This document shows positions 1 through 11,900 of a stretch of DNA of 64,000 nt, in pieces. The stretch is from Limnephilus marmoratus. Taxonomy: Eukaryota; Arthropoda; Insecta; Trichoptera; Limnephilidae. Location: positions 11,296,710 through 11,360,709 of the forward strand of contig OU862910.1 of NCBI GenBank assembly GCA_917880885.1. Direction: 5' to 3'. Each line of letters opens with the position of its first letter. Within the stretch, counting starts at the first letter, position 1. The notes beneath the pieces were generated by a model, which saw only the letters and a list, made by a program, of their open reading frames with translations, was not told the origin of the DNA and did not search any database. Both the position numbers and the translations under genes were made by a program.

Positions 1-444
1 TTAGCCAAAAATTATTATATAATATCTAATTGTCAAATATAAGTTACGAAACAATAAAAAAGTATTTTATTTTATTTTATTTAAAATGTTTTTAAATTTT
101 TTAATAAATAATAATTTGGACCTCAAAATTTTCATAGATCTCTAATATAATAAACATTTAAAGTAACAGGCCGCCCAGGCCACCACGTCAGAGAATACGT
201 AAAAAAATCACGTCAGTAGTTAAAGGTTAAGATGTCTAGTTTTATATGGAAATATTATTAGTGCACGAATGAATGTGTTTTTTTTTTACATGAATACCGC
301 ACAAGAGTCCCAACTGCTCCCGTCTAGAGCCAGTGGGACTATGGCATCCCCAATAGGGGTATGTTGTGAGGCTGAAGGTAGTGGAGAGGGGAAGGAGATA
401 GGGAAGAGGAAGGTGGGAATAGTACTTGGCTATTCAGATCTGGT
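1..444. other. AT-rich intergenic DNA, no gene seen
   Basis: No convincing coding sequence or RNA gene is seen. Around 288-322 a phrase containing 'accgcacaagagtcccaac' recurs several times at 11745-12000, so this stretch holds a fragment of a dispersed or tandem repeat. The small open frames here have no recognisable motif. Confidence 0.6.
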
Positions 445-692
445 CACCAAACACGGCTAAAGCCATTTCGAGCAACGTTTCAATTCTGAATGGTGGTCTT
501 ACACCAGGGCGATACTGAGAGTATCTTCCACTCTGGAACGTGCCGTAAATATACTATATATTATTTTGAATGAATAAATTGTGAAATAACACAAATTAAT
601 CAAATAAAATTTATTTGCCACGCCGGGATTCGATCCCGCGACCTTCGGAGTTCTAGTCAAGAGCCTTGCCGCTGGACTATGCCGGCCGTCTG
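445..692 (-). repeat. tRNA-related SINE, family A, copy 1
   Basis: Read on the - strand, a tRNA-like head lies at about 692-617 with an A-box-like 'tagtccagcgg' and a B-box-like 'gggatcgaatccc'. It is followed by an A/T-rich linker and a body that ends near 'gccgtgtttggtg'. A second copy at 29090-29334 in COG3 intron 10 matches over nearly the whole length, which establishes a dispersed family. The tRNA-like part does not fold into a complete cloverleaf, so this is a retroposed repeat and not a tRNA gene. Confidence 0.75.
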
Positions 693-865
693 TACAATGA
701 TTTTGGAAGATAAAATAGCTTTTACAACAATCATCCACATATCCACGTACCTTTATAGAGTAAATCAAATTTGGTGTTGTTTATGAGAGGGGTGATATAA
801 TATGTCAGCGTGATTTTTTGGATTTATTTTTATTCTTGATTTTGATCATTTTATTTTATTTTATA

Positions 866-1095
866 CTAGCTAGTTAGTTCCCCTTCCGCCTCCCCTTCCC
901 CTCCCGCGTCCCCTTCCCATCATGCTTTCCCCCTCCATATTGCCCGATTTCCCTCTCCCGCTTCCCCCGTCCCGCGAACCCCCCTTCCGCGTTCCCCTCC
1001 CCAAACCCCATTCAACGCAATTGGATGAATGGTTTAGGGACCGCATAAGAGAGAAACAAAGAAACATTCATTTTTATACATTAAGATTTTTGTTG
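866..1095 (-). repeat. Helitron-like fragment with polypyrimidine block
   Basis: The stretch begins with 'actagctagttagttcccc', runs through a C/T-rich block of about 140 bp, and ends in sequence resembling the 5' part of the better preserved repeats at 5086-5292 and 34106-34465. Those copies have a 5' end near 'tactaatattataaa' and a 3' end at CTAGT, the terminal pattern of non-autonomous Helitron-like elements. This copy lacks the clear 5' end. The proline/serine-rich open frames across the block are an effect of base composition. Confidence 0.45.
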
Positions 1096-1184
1096 TTTAC
1101 TTTTTTCATTTATGTTTTTTTTTTTAAATTTTTTAAGTACCTATTTAAAATAGTTCAGCGATACAAATAACTTGTAAAATATGA

Positions 1185-1224
1185 TGTAAAAGCCCACTAG
1201 GGCGTTTAGTAAATAAATATCATC
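1185..1224 (+). repeat. LINE 3' tail remnant (CR1/Jockey type)
   Basis: The phrase 'aaaagcccactagggcg' followed by short 'taaa' repeats matches the 3' end of the better preserved LINE at 12583-13826, which has 'aaaagcccctacgggcg' then an 'aataaa' tail. Only the extreme 3' end is present, as expected for a 5'-truncated insertion. Confidence 0.6.
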
Positions 1225-2459
1225 TCATACTCGTACAAATTGATGTCAAAACTGAGGCCAAAAGATGAACTAAGGAACGAACTATTTTTTAAATCCATAA
1301 ATGTATTTTTGTTTTCCCAATATTTAGTGGTGACGTTCCCAACTTCATGGTGAAGTGTATCTATCGATCTGTAGTAGAAATATAGAATAATAAAAACACA
1401 AACTCAAAATATAGCGTTTCTAGTAATACCATTGATGGCTAAGTTGTTTCCTTTCGCATATGCTCGTTGCTCATAAACAACGCATGTAACAGAAAGAGTG
1501 GTTACAAGAGAGCTCTCAGCGGCAGGACCATAATTATAATATTTTGCACACGTCTATTTTTCGTAGCGTTTCTCTTCGCAAGTAATTCTATACGATGGAA
1601 AAACCGTCACAATCGATATCACAGCGTGTTTTCAAAGATGACTTATGTGCAGATAGTATTTTATTCACTTACGAATTATAAAAAATAATACCGTTGCATA
1701 ATGTTGCATGAATCGTATTTAAGACAGGTGGGGACTGGTACTTCAACAGGTACCCACGCGGCATTGTCATAACCACTATCTGTTTCGTTTTGTCTTTATC
1801 ACTTCGTGACTCCGTTTTTTGATAAGATAACAATGAAATAATAAGATACCGCGTGTTTCGTGAGCGAAGGAGCGATCGCTCCGACGAAAGAAAATCTTGA
1901 AATAACTTCGCGCGAACAGGAAGCGATTGCAAAGCGGAAAGCATAATATATTTGTGTTAGGGTGGCAACACAACTAATTAAATAATCGAATTACATCTGA
2001 GAGGATTCCAACTTTAAACGGGGGTAAGGTGATAACTTTACTGCTGGCCTTTGTACAGCTTTCAATCAAGGTGCTTGTAATATGCTTCACACGGTTGCAA
2101 TCGTAATTAAATTTATGTTTTTCACGATTTTTGCAGTGAAGGAGGCACGTTCCTACATTGAATAATGCTTATTTTTTATATCAACTGGTTGGTAGACAGA
2201 AGGTAATTTTCGCCAAAATATAGACGAATATAATAGAAGACTAAAACTTTTCACTCTGTTTTTGCTTAATTCACAAACTTCAAGACACTTGACAACACAA
2301 ATATATTTTAACACTTGATTATTATGATTTGAAAACCATGCATCATTAAATGGTAAATAAAAAAGCTTTGTACCACTATCATCGTTTAAAAATTGGAAAA
2401 TAATTTTTAAAAATAACAACACGAAACACGCTAGTATAAGTATTGTGAAAGCAACTCAC
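1225..2459. other. Intergenic or intronic stretch, no gene recognised
   Basis: If the exon at 2460-2615 is real, this DNA is its first intron. A phrase near 1490-1530 ('gagctctcagcggcagga') recurs in similar form at 14800-14830, so an unclassified dispersed repeat is present. No exon with conserved coding features was found on either strand. Confidence 0.5.
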
Positions 2460-2615
2460 GATGATCTCGCTCTTCTGCTCCGGCAGGCTCTCCTTGTCGG
2501 CGTTCTCCCCCGCCGTGCTCGCCCTGGCAGAGGTGCTGGCCTCGGGAGACGAACTCATGTTCTGTCGGGCAGATCTCCGGTAGGTGACCGCCGAACGCAC
2601 CACCGCAGCGCCCAT
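2460..2615 (-). CDS. putative first coding exon of an unidentified gene running off the left edge
   Basis: I do not recognise the gene. On the - strand an ATG at 2615 sits in a strong start context (A at -3, G at +4) and opens a frame of exactly 52 codons. It ends at a good 5' splice site (ATC followed by gtgagt, with the GT at 2459-2458). The block is much more GC-rich than its surroundings. The peptide begins MGAAVVRSAVTYRRSARQN, arginine-rich and without acidic residues, which would suit a mitochondrial presequence; a serine/alanine/glutamate-rich stretch follows. A second in-frame ATG lies at 2558 and would give a 33-residue exon without the basic leader. No second exon was found between 1 and 2450, so the gene would continue beyond the window. 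It could also be a GC-rich non-coding 5' exon. Confidence 0.45.
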
Positions 2616-4435
2616 ACTCCAATGCGAGGTTGACGTAAATCTCAGTGAAGAGGAGCGACTAGACAACTAGCAAAAACACAAGTTTTCCTCTTATTAAAAC
2701 ACGCCAAAACAAATTTAAAAAAACTGTTTACCGCCAGTTTCAAACGCGGAACGTCTTCGGTGGTGAGACAGCAGAATGTTTATGTGCACTATCTTTGGAT
2801 AAATATTTGAAATTTCGAATAAGTACGAACTTGATAATTGAATGCTCATGAGTAAGCACTAAATCAAGTAAGTAAATACCATAAAGAGTGTTAATAGGAT
2901 TATGTTTCCTACAGCCTAAAAGAGGCCTAAAACATGTTTGAGACTGGTGGAAAATAACACTCTCTCTTATACAATATAGTTAACACTGATATGAATATAA
3001 TAACAATCATTAAAAAAGAACTTTAATTAATATTTCAATCCATCCACATGGCTGGAGCGTTGGTTTTAAACAAGTGCGAAAAGATTTACGTTTGCTAAAA
3101 GCGACTTTATACAAAAATTGACGATGATTCATTCCACACTGGCTGTTCAGATTGCAATCAAGCAGTCACGAAAACATGTAAACATTAATATTTTTACTGT
3201 TTATATATTATTCCATTGTGATTTATACATGATTTAATAACATCTGATGTGTGTAATTAAATGGCTGCTTGGTGTAGATACCGTGTCGTATCAATCACAT
3301 CAGTCATTTGCAATCATAATTGACATTGAAAAGTAAAAAAAAACATCATGAGTACTTTAAAAAATCGTTTAAAATTGTTTAAAAGAATCAAATGCAACAT
3401 TCATTTGTACTTTTCAATATAATATGAGTTATATTGAAAAGACCAATAAATGATCTGAGTATGAATAATTTAAGGTAGAAATCTGATATTTTGTATAAAA
3501 TTATTATTGTGTACCTACGACTAAGAAATTGGTCAACTCGAGCGCGAAGAAAAACCACCACATCGATTTCTGAACAAATATTCAAAATTATAACAAAAAC
3601 TTTCAGAAACACTTCATTACACAATTTGCGTTCACAACGTGCTTTGAGATAGATTGAACCACAAAATTATATATTACTATCGTATTTAAATTGGATGTAC
3701 CTAATCAACCTTTATAAGCAATTCTCAGCAAAAAATAGATGTTTGCTAATATGGGAAGAGTAATGAACTTAAATTATTGCACCGAAAAATATTTACTTTG
3801 TTACTTTCACACGCCGACGGTAAAATTTTGGAATAGTTTGTAAAAATATGCAGGTAGAATCTGATATTTTTATAAAGTAACAATAAATTCTGTTAACCTG
3901 AATAACACAATCGGTGCCAAGGCAGGTACTTACTCCACAGAGCCGTGATATTATCTGATATCTCCACAACCTTACAAATATCTAACTTTTCTTTAATTTG
4001 TTTTTCATTTTAATGCGAGGAAACCAGTATTTAATAATTTTAGGTGTTGATTAATTATTAACTGTGTATCTTGATTAATTATTTTTTTAAAAATTAACTG
4101 CACGTCTTGATTAATTTTTTTAATAAAATAAGTTATTACTCAATTAATTTTTTTTGTATTCTCGCCAAATTCTCACCGTATTATTGGTGGAAAATATTAA
4201 GTAGGTACCTAATCAAAGCAAACGCTTCTATGGATGAGTACCTCCCTAGTAATCACTAATATCAACTCATTTGTAAAAACCAAATGTAAAACCTTCTTTA
4301 TAAGTGCCTTAAGTTTTTAAAATAAACAATTTAAAAAAAAAAACAATAGTGAAACAAATATTACATAAATGTTTCTTAATATTAATTTACAAGATGCGCC
4401 TAAATGCTGCAATATGCGTAGCTTCAATGTTCTAG
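2616..4435. other. AT-rich intergenic DNA
   Basis: No gene is seen. Short repeated phrases built on 'ttgattaatt' occur at 4050-4150. The interval just upstream of the 2460-2615 exon would hold the promoter of that gene if it is real, but I can point to no specific promoter element. Confidence 0.5.
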
Positions 4436-4640
4436 CCGTTTTAGGCCGGCCGCACGCGTCCGATCGTTTTTTTCCATCCCATAGTCTGATCAAACTATCG
4501 GAAGGCCTTCGCGCCTTACATCTTTTGAGACAATCCGCACACATTTGATCCGACAATCCGATCTGACGGCCGACTCGGAAGGGCGCGGCCACGTCCAACT
4601 TTATCTTTCGACTAATCAGTTTGCAAATGGGTATTGACAC
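4436..4640. repeat. dispersed repeat with 'cgtccgat/ctgatca' phrases
   Basis: This GC-richer block contains phrases such as 'ggccggccgcacgcgtccg' and 'agtctgatcaaactatcgg'. They recur in related form, partly inverted, at 7880-7975 ('gatagtctgatcagacaatc' and 'gcacccggcctta'). The internal self-complementarity suggests a small foldback element, but clean ends and a target duplication were not found. Confidence 0.4.
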
Positions 4641-4907
4641 TTACGTTACATCTTATCACTGCAGTACAAACTTATAAATGCCTAAACAATAATATTTTGT
4701 TGAATTTATAAAAAATAATGTTTTTTTAGAAACAAGTTGTGCGGTGTAATTATTATAACGCGTGACAGCTATTTCGTCTTTTGAAGGCATTATCAAACCT
4801 GGTAACTTCAGAAAACGAGATAGCTGTATTAGTTTTACACAGCAGAACTAGTTTTTATAAATAAACTGTTTTTTATAAATTTTATTATCATTTTTCAACC
4901 TCAGGAA

Positions 4908-5085
4908 TCTGGGGTTCAGTGTGTACAGGTCATCCGCCGCCAAGACCTAGACAAACTACACCCGTACACCCCTGCTAGGACACTAAACGTAACGAACCAC
5001 TTGGTTACCTATGGCAGAGGTTATTCAATAATTGGTTCCCGGGGTGGCGGTACCCATTCCCGCTTCCTAAATAATTTTTTTATTG
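4908..5085 (-). repeat. LINE 3'-region fragment, family C
   Basis: Contains 'tctggggttcagtgtgt', 'ccaagacctagacaaac' and 'cctatggcagaggtt', all shared with the fuller copies at 25600-26155, 42045-42320 and 58375-58785. In those copies the same module continues to a hairpin-bearing, A-tailed 3' end linked to a reverse-transcriptase remnant (see 10040-10560). This copy lacks the 3' end. Confidence 0.6.
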
Positions 5086-5292
5086 AATACTAGCTGGTTT
5101 CCGTGCGTCCCCCTTCCCCTCCCGCGTCCCTTCCTAGCTAGCTTTATAAATTATAACCTATACGTATTCTGATGTATGAGCTATAGTATTGAAAAGTTTC
5201 ATTTAAATTCATTCAGTAGTTTCTGCGTGAAAGAGAAACAAACACCCATACATACATACAAACTTTCGCGTTTATAATATTAGTAAGATATA
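5086..5292 (-). mobile_element. non-autonomous Helitron-like element
   Basis: On the - strand the element opens near 'tcttactaatattataaacg', passes through 'ttcacgcagaaactactgaa', carries a G-rich purine block, and closes with 'accagctagt'. A TC start, a CTAGT end and no terminal inverted repeat are typical of Helitron-like elements. A related copy lies at 34106-34465 on the + strand. No Rep/helicase coding sequence is present. Confidence 0.55.
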
Positions 5293-5474
5293 AAATATAC
5301 ACTTAAAATAAATATGGAGTTCTACGAATTAAATGTGATAACAATAAATAAATATCAATCTATTTAACGTACGGCTAAAGGAGTACCATGCTAGGGAAAT
5401 AAATGACCTGGCCTGGGAGGAAGTCTGTAAATTAATAAATTTCGCCATATATTATATTTTGTGCTGATTGTGAG

Positions 5475-7631
5475 CAGTGGCGTAGCTAGCATGGGTGGCA
5501 CCCGGGGCGGAAAACGCGGTGTCACCCCCCCCCCCCAATAATTTTTTTTTGAGAAATTCAAAACACAAATTTTGACTTCCTAAAATATAAAAAACATTTC
5601 TAGCTGTCAAATATGTAAAAAAAATTGTTATCCTCAAAATTAAAAACACTAACAGAATAACAGCTTATTCAACAATCGATAGGTGATGATTTCCTTCGCG
5701 AGTTCCCGTCAATGTACGAAAAAAATGAGAATGACACAGGGGAAAAGCGAGGAATACTTCACGGGGATCCCCAATAAATCAATAGTAAGAGCTAGGAACG
5801 AAAATAAAATAACAGAATTTTTGGGGAATGCTGACCGACCGAGCCATATAGCTACAAATAACAGAGTTCCGTGTGGAGTCTTAAATTCTTATGTGCTGCA
5901 AAAATCTGAAAAAAATCATTTGCTGTCATGAAAACATAATAACCAATACTTAGGTTAAAACCAGTTTTGTGTTCAGAGTGTAACGATAAAATTTCAATCA
6001 ATAACGTAACGCAATTTTTTAAATTTTTTAAATTTTTCACCCTTTCTCCCCCCATGCAACGCGCAATAATATTTTTCTGCACCTTCCTCCCCCTAAACGT
6101 TAAGTAACACCCAAGACAGTGACTATTTTTACCTAAAAGTCTCAAATAAATTGCGCAAAGTACTGGAAAGTTGCTTAAATACCTTTTTCTTGTTTTAATC
6201 GCGTTTGCGGTAAAAATAAAACAAGAGATTTCAAACTCGCAATAGGTCCATGCGTATATTGTATATTTTATTGTTTTAAATTGTAATTCCTAAACAAATT
6301 GGGAAAATATTATTATTTTTATCGGCTTCATTCCTTCCGGATCTCTACAATTTAATACTGTCTTACCTTTAATACACCTACATGGTTTTACAACACATAT
6401 TTCGTTTTACATTAGCTACACTGAGGAGGCCCTGAAGAAAGTAATTTTACAAAGGTTTCCATATGGAGCAACACTTTACTCCACTATGATTCATAAGCTT
6501 ACTCAGAGTGGAGTAAAACCTTTTTCATGATCTGAATGCAGTTATACAAGTCCTCAAAACGAAGATTTAAAAGTCCACAGTATGATTCACAGAAGAGAAA
6601 AACCTTTTTCTTGTCCTGATTGTAACTATTCGTGTTCACAAAGGGGATACATATGAAGTCAGGTACTGACTCAGTGTGGAGAAAAACCTTTTATATGTTT
6701 CAACTACAACTATTCATGTACTATGAAGAGAAATATAAAAATCGCACGTTTACCGACAGTGGAAAAAAACCTATTTCATGTCCCGACTGCAACTATTCTT
6801 ATTCTTGAAAAAAATAACTAAAACGGCTAATGCATGGTGATTAAAAACCTTTTTCTTGTCCCGACTGTAACTATTCATGCGCTACAAAACGGTATCTAAA
6901 AATTCACATGCTTACCCATACTGGACAAAAACCTTTTTCATGTCCCGACTGCAGTAATACAAGTTTTCAAAGGGAAGATTTAAAAATCTACAGTACGATT
7001 CACAGAAGAGAAAAACCTTTTTCATGTCCTGATTGTAACTATTCGTGTTCTCAAAAGGGATACATAAGAAGTCAGTTGCTGACTCAGTGCGGAGAAAAAC
7101 CTTTTTCATGTTCCAACTGCAACAATTCATGTACTATGAAGAGAAATCTAAAAATCACACGTTAACCGACAGTGGAAAAAACTTATTTCTTGTCCTGACT
7201 GCAACTATTCTTATTCTCGAAAAAAATAACTAAAACGGCACTTGCTAACTCACATTGATGAAAAACCTTTTTCTTGCCCCGACTGTAACTATTCATGCGC
7301 TACAAAACGGTATCTAAAAATTCACACCTACCTGCCTTGTTTTTCAAACTGGTCTTTCAGCACTATTAAACACACTTCACTTCACGAGTCTACGTTAATC
7401 ATAATATACTAACGAAATTAGAATGACACAAGGAATATTTCAGGGAAATCTCCGACTGAGCTAGGAACAAAAAAAAACATTTTTCGGGAATCCCCGACCA
7501 ACCAAGCCATAGAATAAAATATTTTTTACGGCAATTTTGCACTTTCGTACGTTTTTTCTCCACGTTCGAGTGTCACCCCCTCCTCAGGTGGCACCCGGGG
7601 CGGTCCGCCCCCCCCCCACGCTACGCTAATG
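5475..7631 (+). mobile_element. hAT-type DNA element carrying decayed zinc-finger blocks
   Basis: The ends form imperfect terminal inverted repeats: 'cagtggcgtagctagc' on the left and, read inward on the - strand, 'cattagcgtagcgtgg' on the right, each followed by 'ggtggcacccggggcgg'-like sequence. The element is flanked by a perfect 8-bp duplication ATTGTGAG (5467-5474 and 7632-7639), the length expected for hAT transposition. No transposase frame is evident, so it is non-autonomous. The interior holds tandem zinc-finger-like blocks (6480-7340) and internal duplications: sequence near 5700-5860 is echoed at 7400-7520. Related fragments with 'cacaaattttgacttc' recur at 40840-41010. Confidence 0.85.
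6480..7340 (+). pseudogene. C2H2 zinc-finger array remnant, tandemly duplicated
   Basis: Conceptual translation shows repeated finger signatures such as 'EKPFSCPDCNYSC' and linkers related to TGEKPF. The array is two tandem copies of a block of about 413 bp, each holding roughly five fingers: 'gatttaaaa.tc.acagta' occurs at 6564 and again at 6977. The first copy has stop codons and frameshifts. The second has a longer frame (6908-7165), but its second-zinc-ligand histidines are largely lost, for example IRSQLLTQ in place of an H-x3-H pattern. Both copies share a shortened finger followed by 'aaaataactaaaacgg', so damage predates the duplication. It lies wholly inside the hAT-type element. It is most likely non-functional as a protein. 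Confidence 0.8.
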
Positions 7632-7807
7632 ATTGTGAGTATGGTTACGCAGATCATAAATGACTCGTAAAAGTCGTATCTTCCCCAAGCACAAACTTTC
7701 TAATAAAGTGTATCTATCGGAAGTGATCTGCCAGGTAAGTATGTTTCTGTATCTATGTGTAAATAATAAAATCAGATATAGCCTAAGAATTTATAATAAA
7801 TTGTAAA

Positions 7808-7866
7808 GGGCCCTTGAGGTGATTTTTCACAAAAACGGCGCTCTACAAATTATCCAATTATTATTT
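7808..7866 (+). repeat. LINE 3' tail (L2/CR1-like, 'gcgctataaat-attatt' type)
   Basis: 'cccttgaggtgatttttcac' followed by 'aaaacggcgctctacaaatt' and an 'attatt' run is a short dispersed tail. Copies occur at 29717-29762 (- strand), 37750-37810 (- strand) and 40759-40820 (+ strand). A GCGCTATATAAAT-like phrase ending in ATT repeats is characteristic of L2/CR1-clade LINE 3' ends; no coding part is attached. Confidence 0.6.
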
Positions 7867-7867
7867 T

Positions 7868-8939
7868 TATTATGACTGAGACCACAAAGAATCGTTCGTC
7901 CGATCCGATAGTCTGATCAGACAATCGACAATCGAAAGACAAAATCGGACATGTGCACCCGGCCTTAACGTTATTGTGGGAAAGTACATTATTTGGTAGA
8001 ACACTTTTTTTATTATTAAAAAAAAAAATGATCTTTATCATTTTTTAAAGTAGACAAATAGAGTATTTTTACCTATCTATTATTCATTTGACCAATTTTA
8101 ATTAAAATTTTTCAATGCAATCATTATTTTTATTCCTGATTCAATTATTGGATAAAGTTGATAAGAAAATAATTCATTATTGTTATTACGTTACGTAGTT
8201 CAAATTTCTGCACACTTGAGATAATATATTATTATATTATAATACAAGAGCAAGGCTACGCCTGTCAATTTTATGTTTTAAACGTGGGACGGTTTATAAA
8301 GATGAAGAGTTAACGATATCTGAAACATAGTGTATATGATGAGAAGACATATTTTTACAGCCAGTCCCGTCAATCGCCTGATAAAAATATTTTCATATGC
8401 TGATTTGTGAAAAAAACCTTTGGTTTTATTCTAATGATTTTGGCACGTACCTATTCCTAATCCTGTTATCATCATTAAATTTGTGTGAATCAGTTGTTAA
8501 AAAATACATTATAATATAGTTATGTAGGTGCTTGTGGCTGTCATGATTGCAAAAATGGTAAAGTGTCCTTACTCAGCTGACTTCTACGCACAAATTATAT
8601 AGGTAAATAACACTTCGTTTCAACTTTTATTTAAAGTAATATCTTAAACCAAGAACCTAACAACCCATTTTGAGCATGTTTTTCAACCTCCCCGGCGTAA
8701 ATAGATGCTTCTTGTACTTACTAATGTTCAAACGATGTTTTACTTCAATAATTTGGGCGTATTTTGTATTTAGCAATAAGCGGAGTAAAGAAACTTTACC
8801 CAAAATACAAGTGTAGAATTCAATTTCTTTTGTTATTGGCAAGTAGCTACCTACCTAATTTACAACGTTCCATAATTATTTTTTAAGAATGGCAGCCCTG
8901 CTATCGTAGCTGTCAAATGTCATCCGTCAATCGTCGACA
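7868..8939. other. intergenic DNA upstream of COG3
   Basis: The first 110 bp repeat the 'agtctgatcagacaatc' family seen at 4436-4640. The rest is AT-rich with no gene. The last few hundred bases before 8940 must contain the COG3 promoter and 5' UTR; no TATA box or other specific element can be assigned with confidence. Confidence 0.5.
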
Positions 8940-11900
8940 ATGGCTGACGTAGGAAATAATACTAGAATGGAGAATGTAAACATGAGAAAAATACAAACTA
9001 AGTTGTTGCAATGGGAGCTACAGAACGAGCCCCTTGCTCCACTTACAAATTTCCAAAGAGACGTTATTTTTGATCTCTCTGAAGAATATAAACACTTACT
9101 TATTCCTGACGAAGTAAGAACCATTCATTTTGCTTCATGAAAATTTGTTGAAGTTATTTGTGTGTTGTGCTTTGAACAACTTTGTAGTATTAGATTTTGA
9201 TTTCTCATAAAAGTACAGAATTAATTAGTTATCTTAAATTCTTTTCGATCAAATAGAATGCAAGAGAAATCATTCTCCCACAGTTGTTATAATGGTCTTT
9301 TTTAGTTTCCTCCAGAACAAGTCGCCGAAGTTGCTCAAATAAGCAACGACGAGGGTGATACTTTGCAAGTGAGCGACATTGAAAGTACTCAGGAGTTTTT
9401 GGAGTGGTATGAAGGTCTGGAACAGTCCTTATTAATGGGAGAAGACACACCCTACCTAAGTTACTGGAAGCAATTAGAAGAACGCAAAAATGAATGTGAT
9501 ACTCTTCTTCAACAGGTAAATTCACATAACTGGAATGAATGCATATAATTTGTTACATGCATTCATTGAATGTACTATTTTATTGCCACGATTTCCCTTT
9601 CTTTGATTTGTCTGTCTTCTATTTCAGGTGGATGCTTCGTTGGGAGATTTTAACAAGTTATCTGAGGAGTATAATCTCGTTTCCACCAAAACCAATGCCC
9701 TACATTCCGTTAGTGAGCAGCTGCTGGCTGACCAGATGAAACTGCATTCCATTAGTGAGGAGATAAAGAAGAAACTTCATCTCTTCTCTCAAGTAGAGAA
9801 CTTGTCACAGCGACTCAACAGCCCTACACTATCCGTGTCCAGTGAGGCCTTCTTCACCATTTTAACTAAAATCGATGAATGTATGGATTATTTGAAAAGC
9901 AATGTAAGTTAAACTTTTTAACGGATTTTTTCTTTTTAAAAATGGATTTACTTTTAATTTTTTTTGCTCTATGGCAGAGTTATTTGGGCCTACAAATTTC
10001 TGGTTTTAAAACTGATGATGAAGTGCAAACTTTTTTTTTGTTTACATTAATTCCACACAGGAGGCCCTGAGGAAAATAATTTCCCTTAGGGCCTGGGATG
10101 CTGTGTGGAGGGTCTTTTTGAGGAGATGAAGGAATGAACATTGGTCTTGAAGAGACCCATGTTGTAGGAAGTAGGAAACACAGAGGCCGGCAAATCATTC
10201 CACAGCCAAGCTGTTGAACACAAGAATGAGTCGAAGAAACAACCCTTTCTCGTGTGACAAATGTCAACCGTGTACAAATATTGGGCATGCGATTGGCATG
10301 TTTCCCGACTATGCACCAGTGCCGAAGGGATCAATGACGCTAACATTGATTGTAATACCGGTAGAACAAGGATAGCATTCTCACCCAACGCCAGTGCTCT
10401 AAAGATTGCAATCCGTCTGTTAAGATGGGAGAATCTATTAAACGGATTGCCCGTTTCTGCACAGAGTCGAGGGTATTTTTCAGGTATTTTGGAGCTCCAG
10501 ACCAGAGGTGGCTGCCAAATTCAACCGTGGGGCGCACTATATTAAAGTCCAGGTGTTTGAACTTCTGTCACATTTGACATTGTCACAAATCTGCTTTCAA
10601 CGTAGTTTAAATTTTTTTGACATTTAGCACTTCAAATATCGGTTCCATTGATGATGACCCACCATGACTGTTGTTATTATAATTAGTTATATTTTTACGG
10701 TTGCCATCGTGAGATTGCTTTTGACACATAGCCTGCTGCATAATAATCATACCGTTTTTCTGCTTACTCCAATTTGCTCTTTTCCTTGTACAAGTATGTC
10801 ATAGTCGTAATAAAATAAATATATATTGTTGTAGAAATATAATTCATACTTAAATTATTTTCAGCCAAACTTCAAAGAGTCACACACGTATCTAGTCAAA
10901 TACCGACATTGCCTGTCTAGAGCCGTCAACCTGATTCGCTCCTATGTCAACCACATCTTGGCTCATGCCACCGAGCAGGTGCTGTCTCCGAGGCCTCAGC
11001 TGGAAGGAGGCACCGCCCAGCCCAATGATCTGGTTCCCCCAAACCCCACTGCCGACACGGCTTTCGCACTGTTCTTTGGGAAGTTCCAGGCCGCCGCACC
11101 AAAGCTGAAGGATATTCTGAAGGAGGTGGAAGATCGAGTGGATAAGAGTGAAGAGTAAGTGTAGCATCCGAAACTGTTTCCAAATTACGGCTTCAGATGT
11201 ACTTAAAAATGGACTGTAAATACTTGGAAATACTAAACGAAATGGTGTTTGTTGAATTGGGTGTAGTGTTGAGTACCTCATACAAGAGGCACCTCAAATG
11301 TCCCATACAAACACATAAAATGTCCCCTTACCTCACAATATGCATTTGTACCAACTCTTTTTCTTTGTATTACTACAAATATGAAGGAGGGACAAGTGTG
11401 AGGTGGTTTGTTTTGTTGGACTACATTCATGTCGTGTACGGGACAAATATGAGGTGAGGTGTGAGGTGGTTGGTGTATTGGGCTACATGTCATGTCACGT
11501 TGTCACGTATGGGACAAATATGAGGTGAGGTGTGAGGTGGTTGATGTATTAAACTACATGTCATGTCACGCATAGTTTGGGACAAATGTATGAGGTGGTG
11601 AGGCGTGAAGTGTTTGTATATTCTATGACATTTTTGTATTAGAACCGTGAGGTGGTGATAGGGTAAGCCAATTCATATATTGTGAATACCACAGAAGCGT
11701 CCCTACTGCTCTGAAATTTTTATTTTTTTATTCTAAATTATTGTTAAGTGAATACCGCACAAGAGTTAGCAACTGCTCGAAAAAATTTTTTTTTTTTAAT
11801 TTTTTTTATTGTAAATTATTGTTATGTGAATACACAAAACAATAATTTATGAGCACAAGAGTCCCAACTGCTTAATTTTTTTATTTTTTATTCTAAATAT

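Noticed and set aside
922..1170. Proline/serine-rich open frame
   Set aside because: It comes from a polypyrimidine block in a Helitron-like repeat and lacks any coding hallmark.
6908..7165. Possible functional small zinc-finger protein
   Set aside because: Most second-ligand histidines are gone, the neighbouring fingers are broken by stops and shifts, and the array sits inside a transposon.
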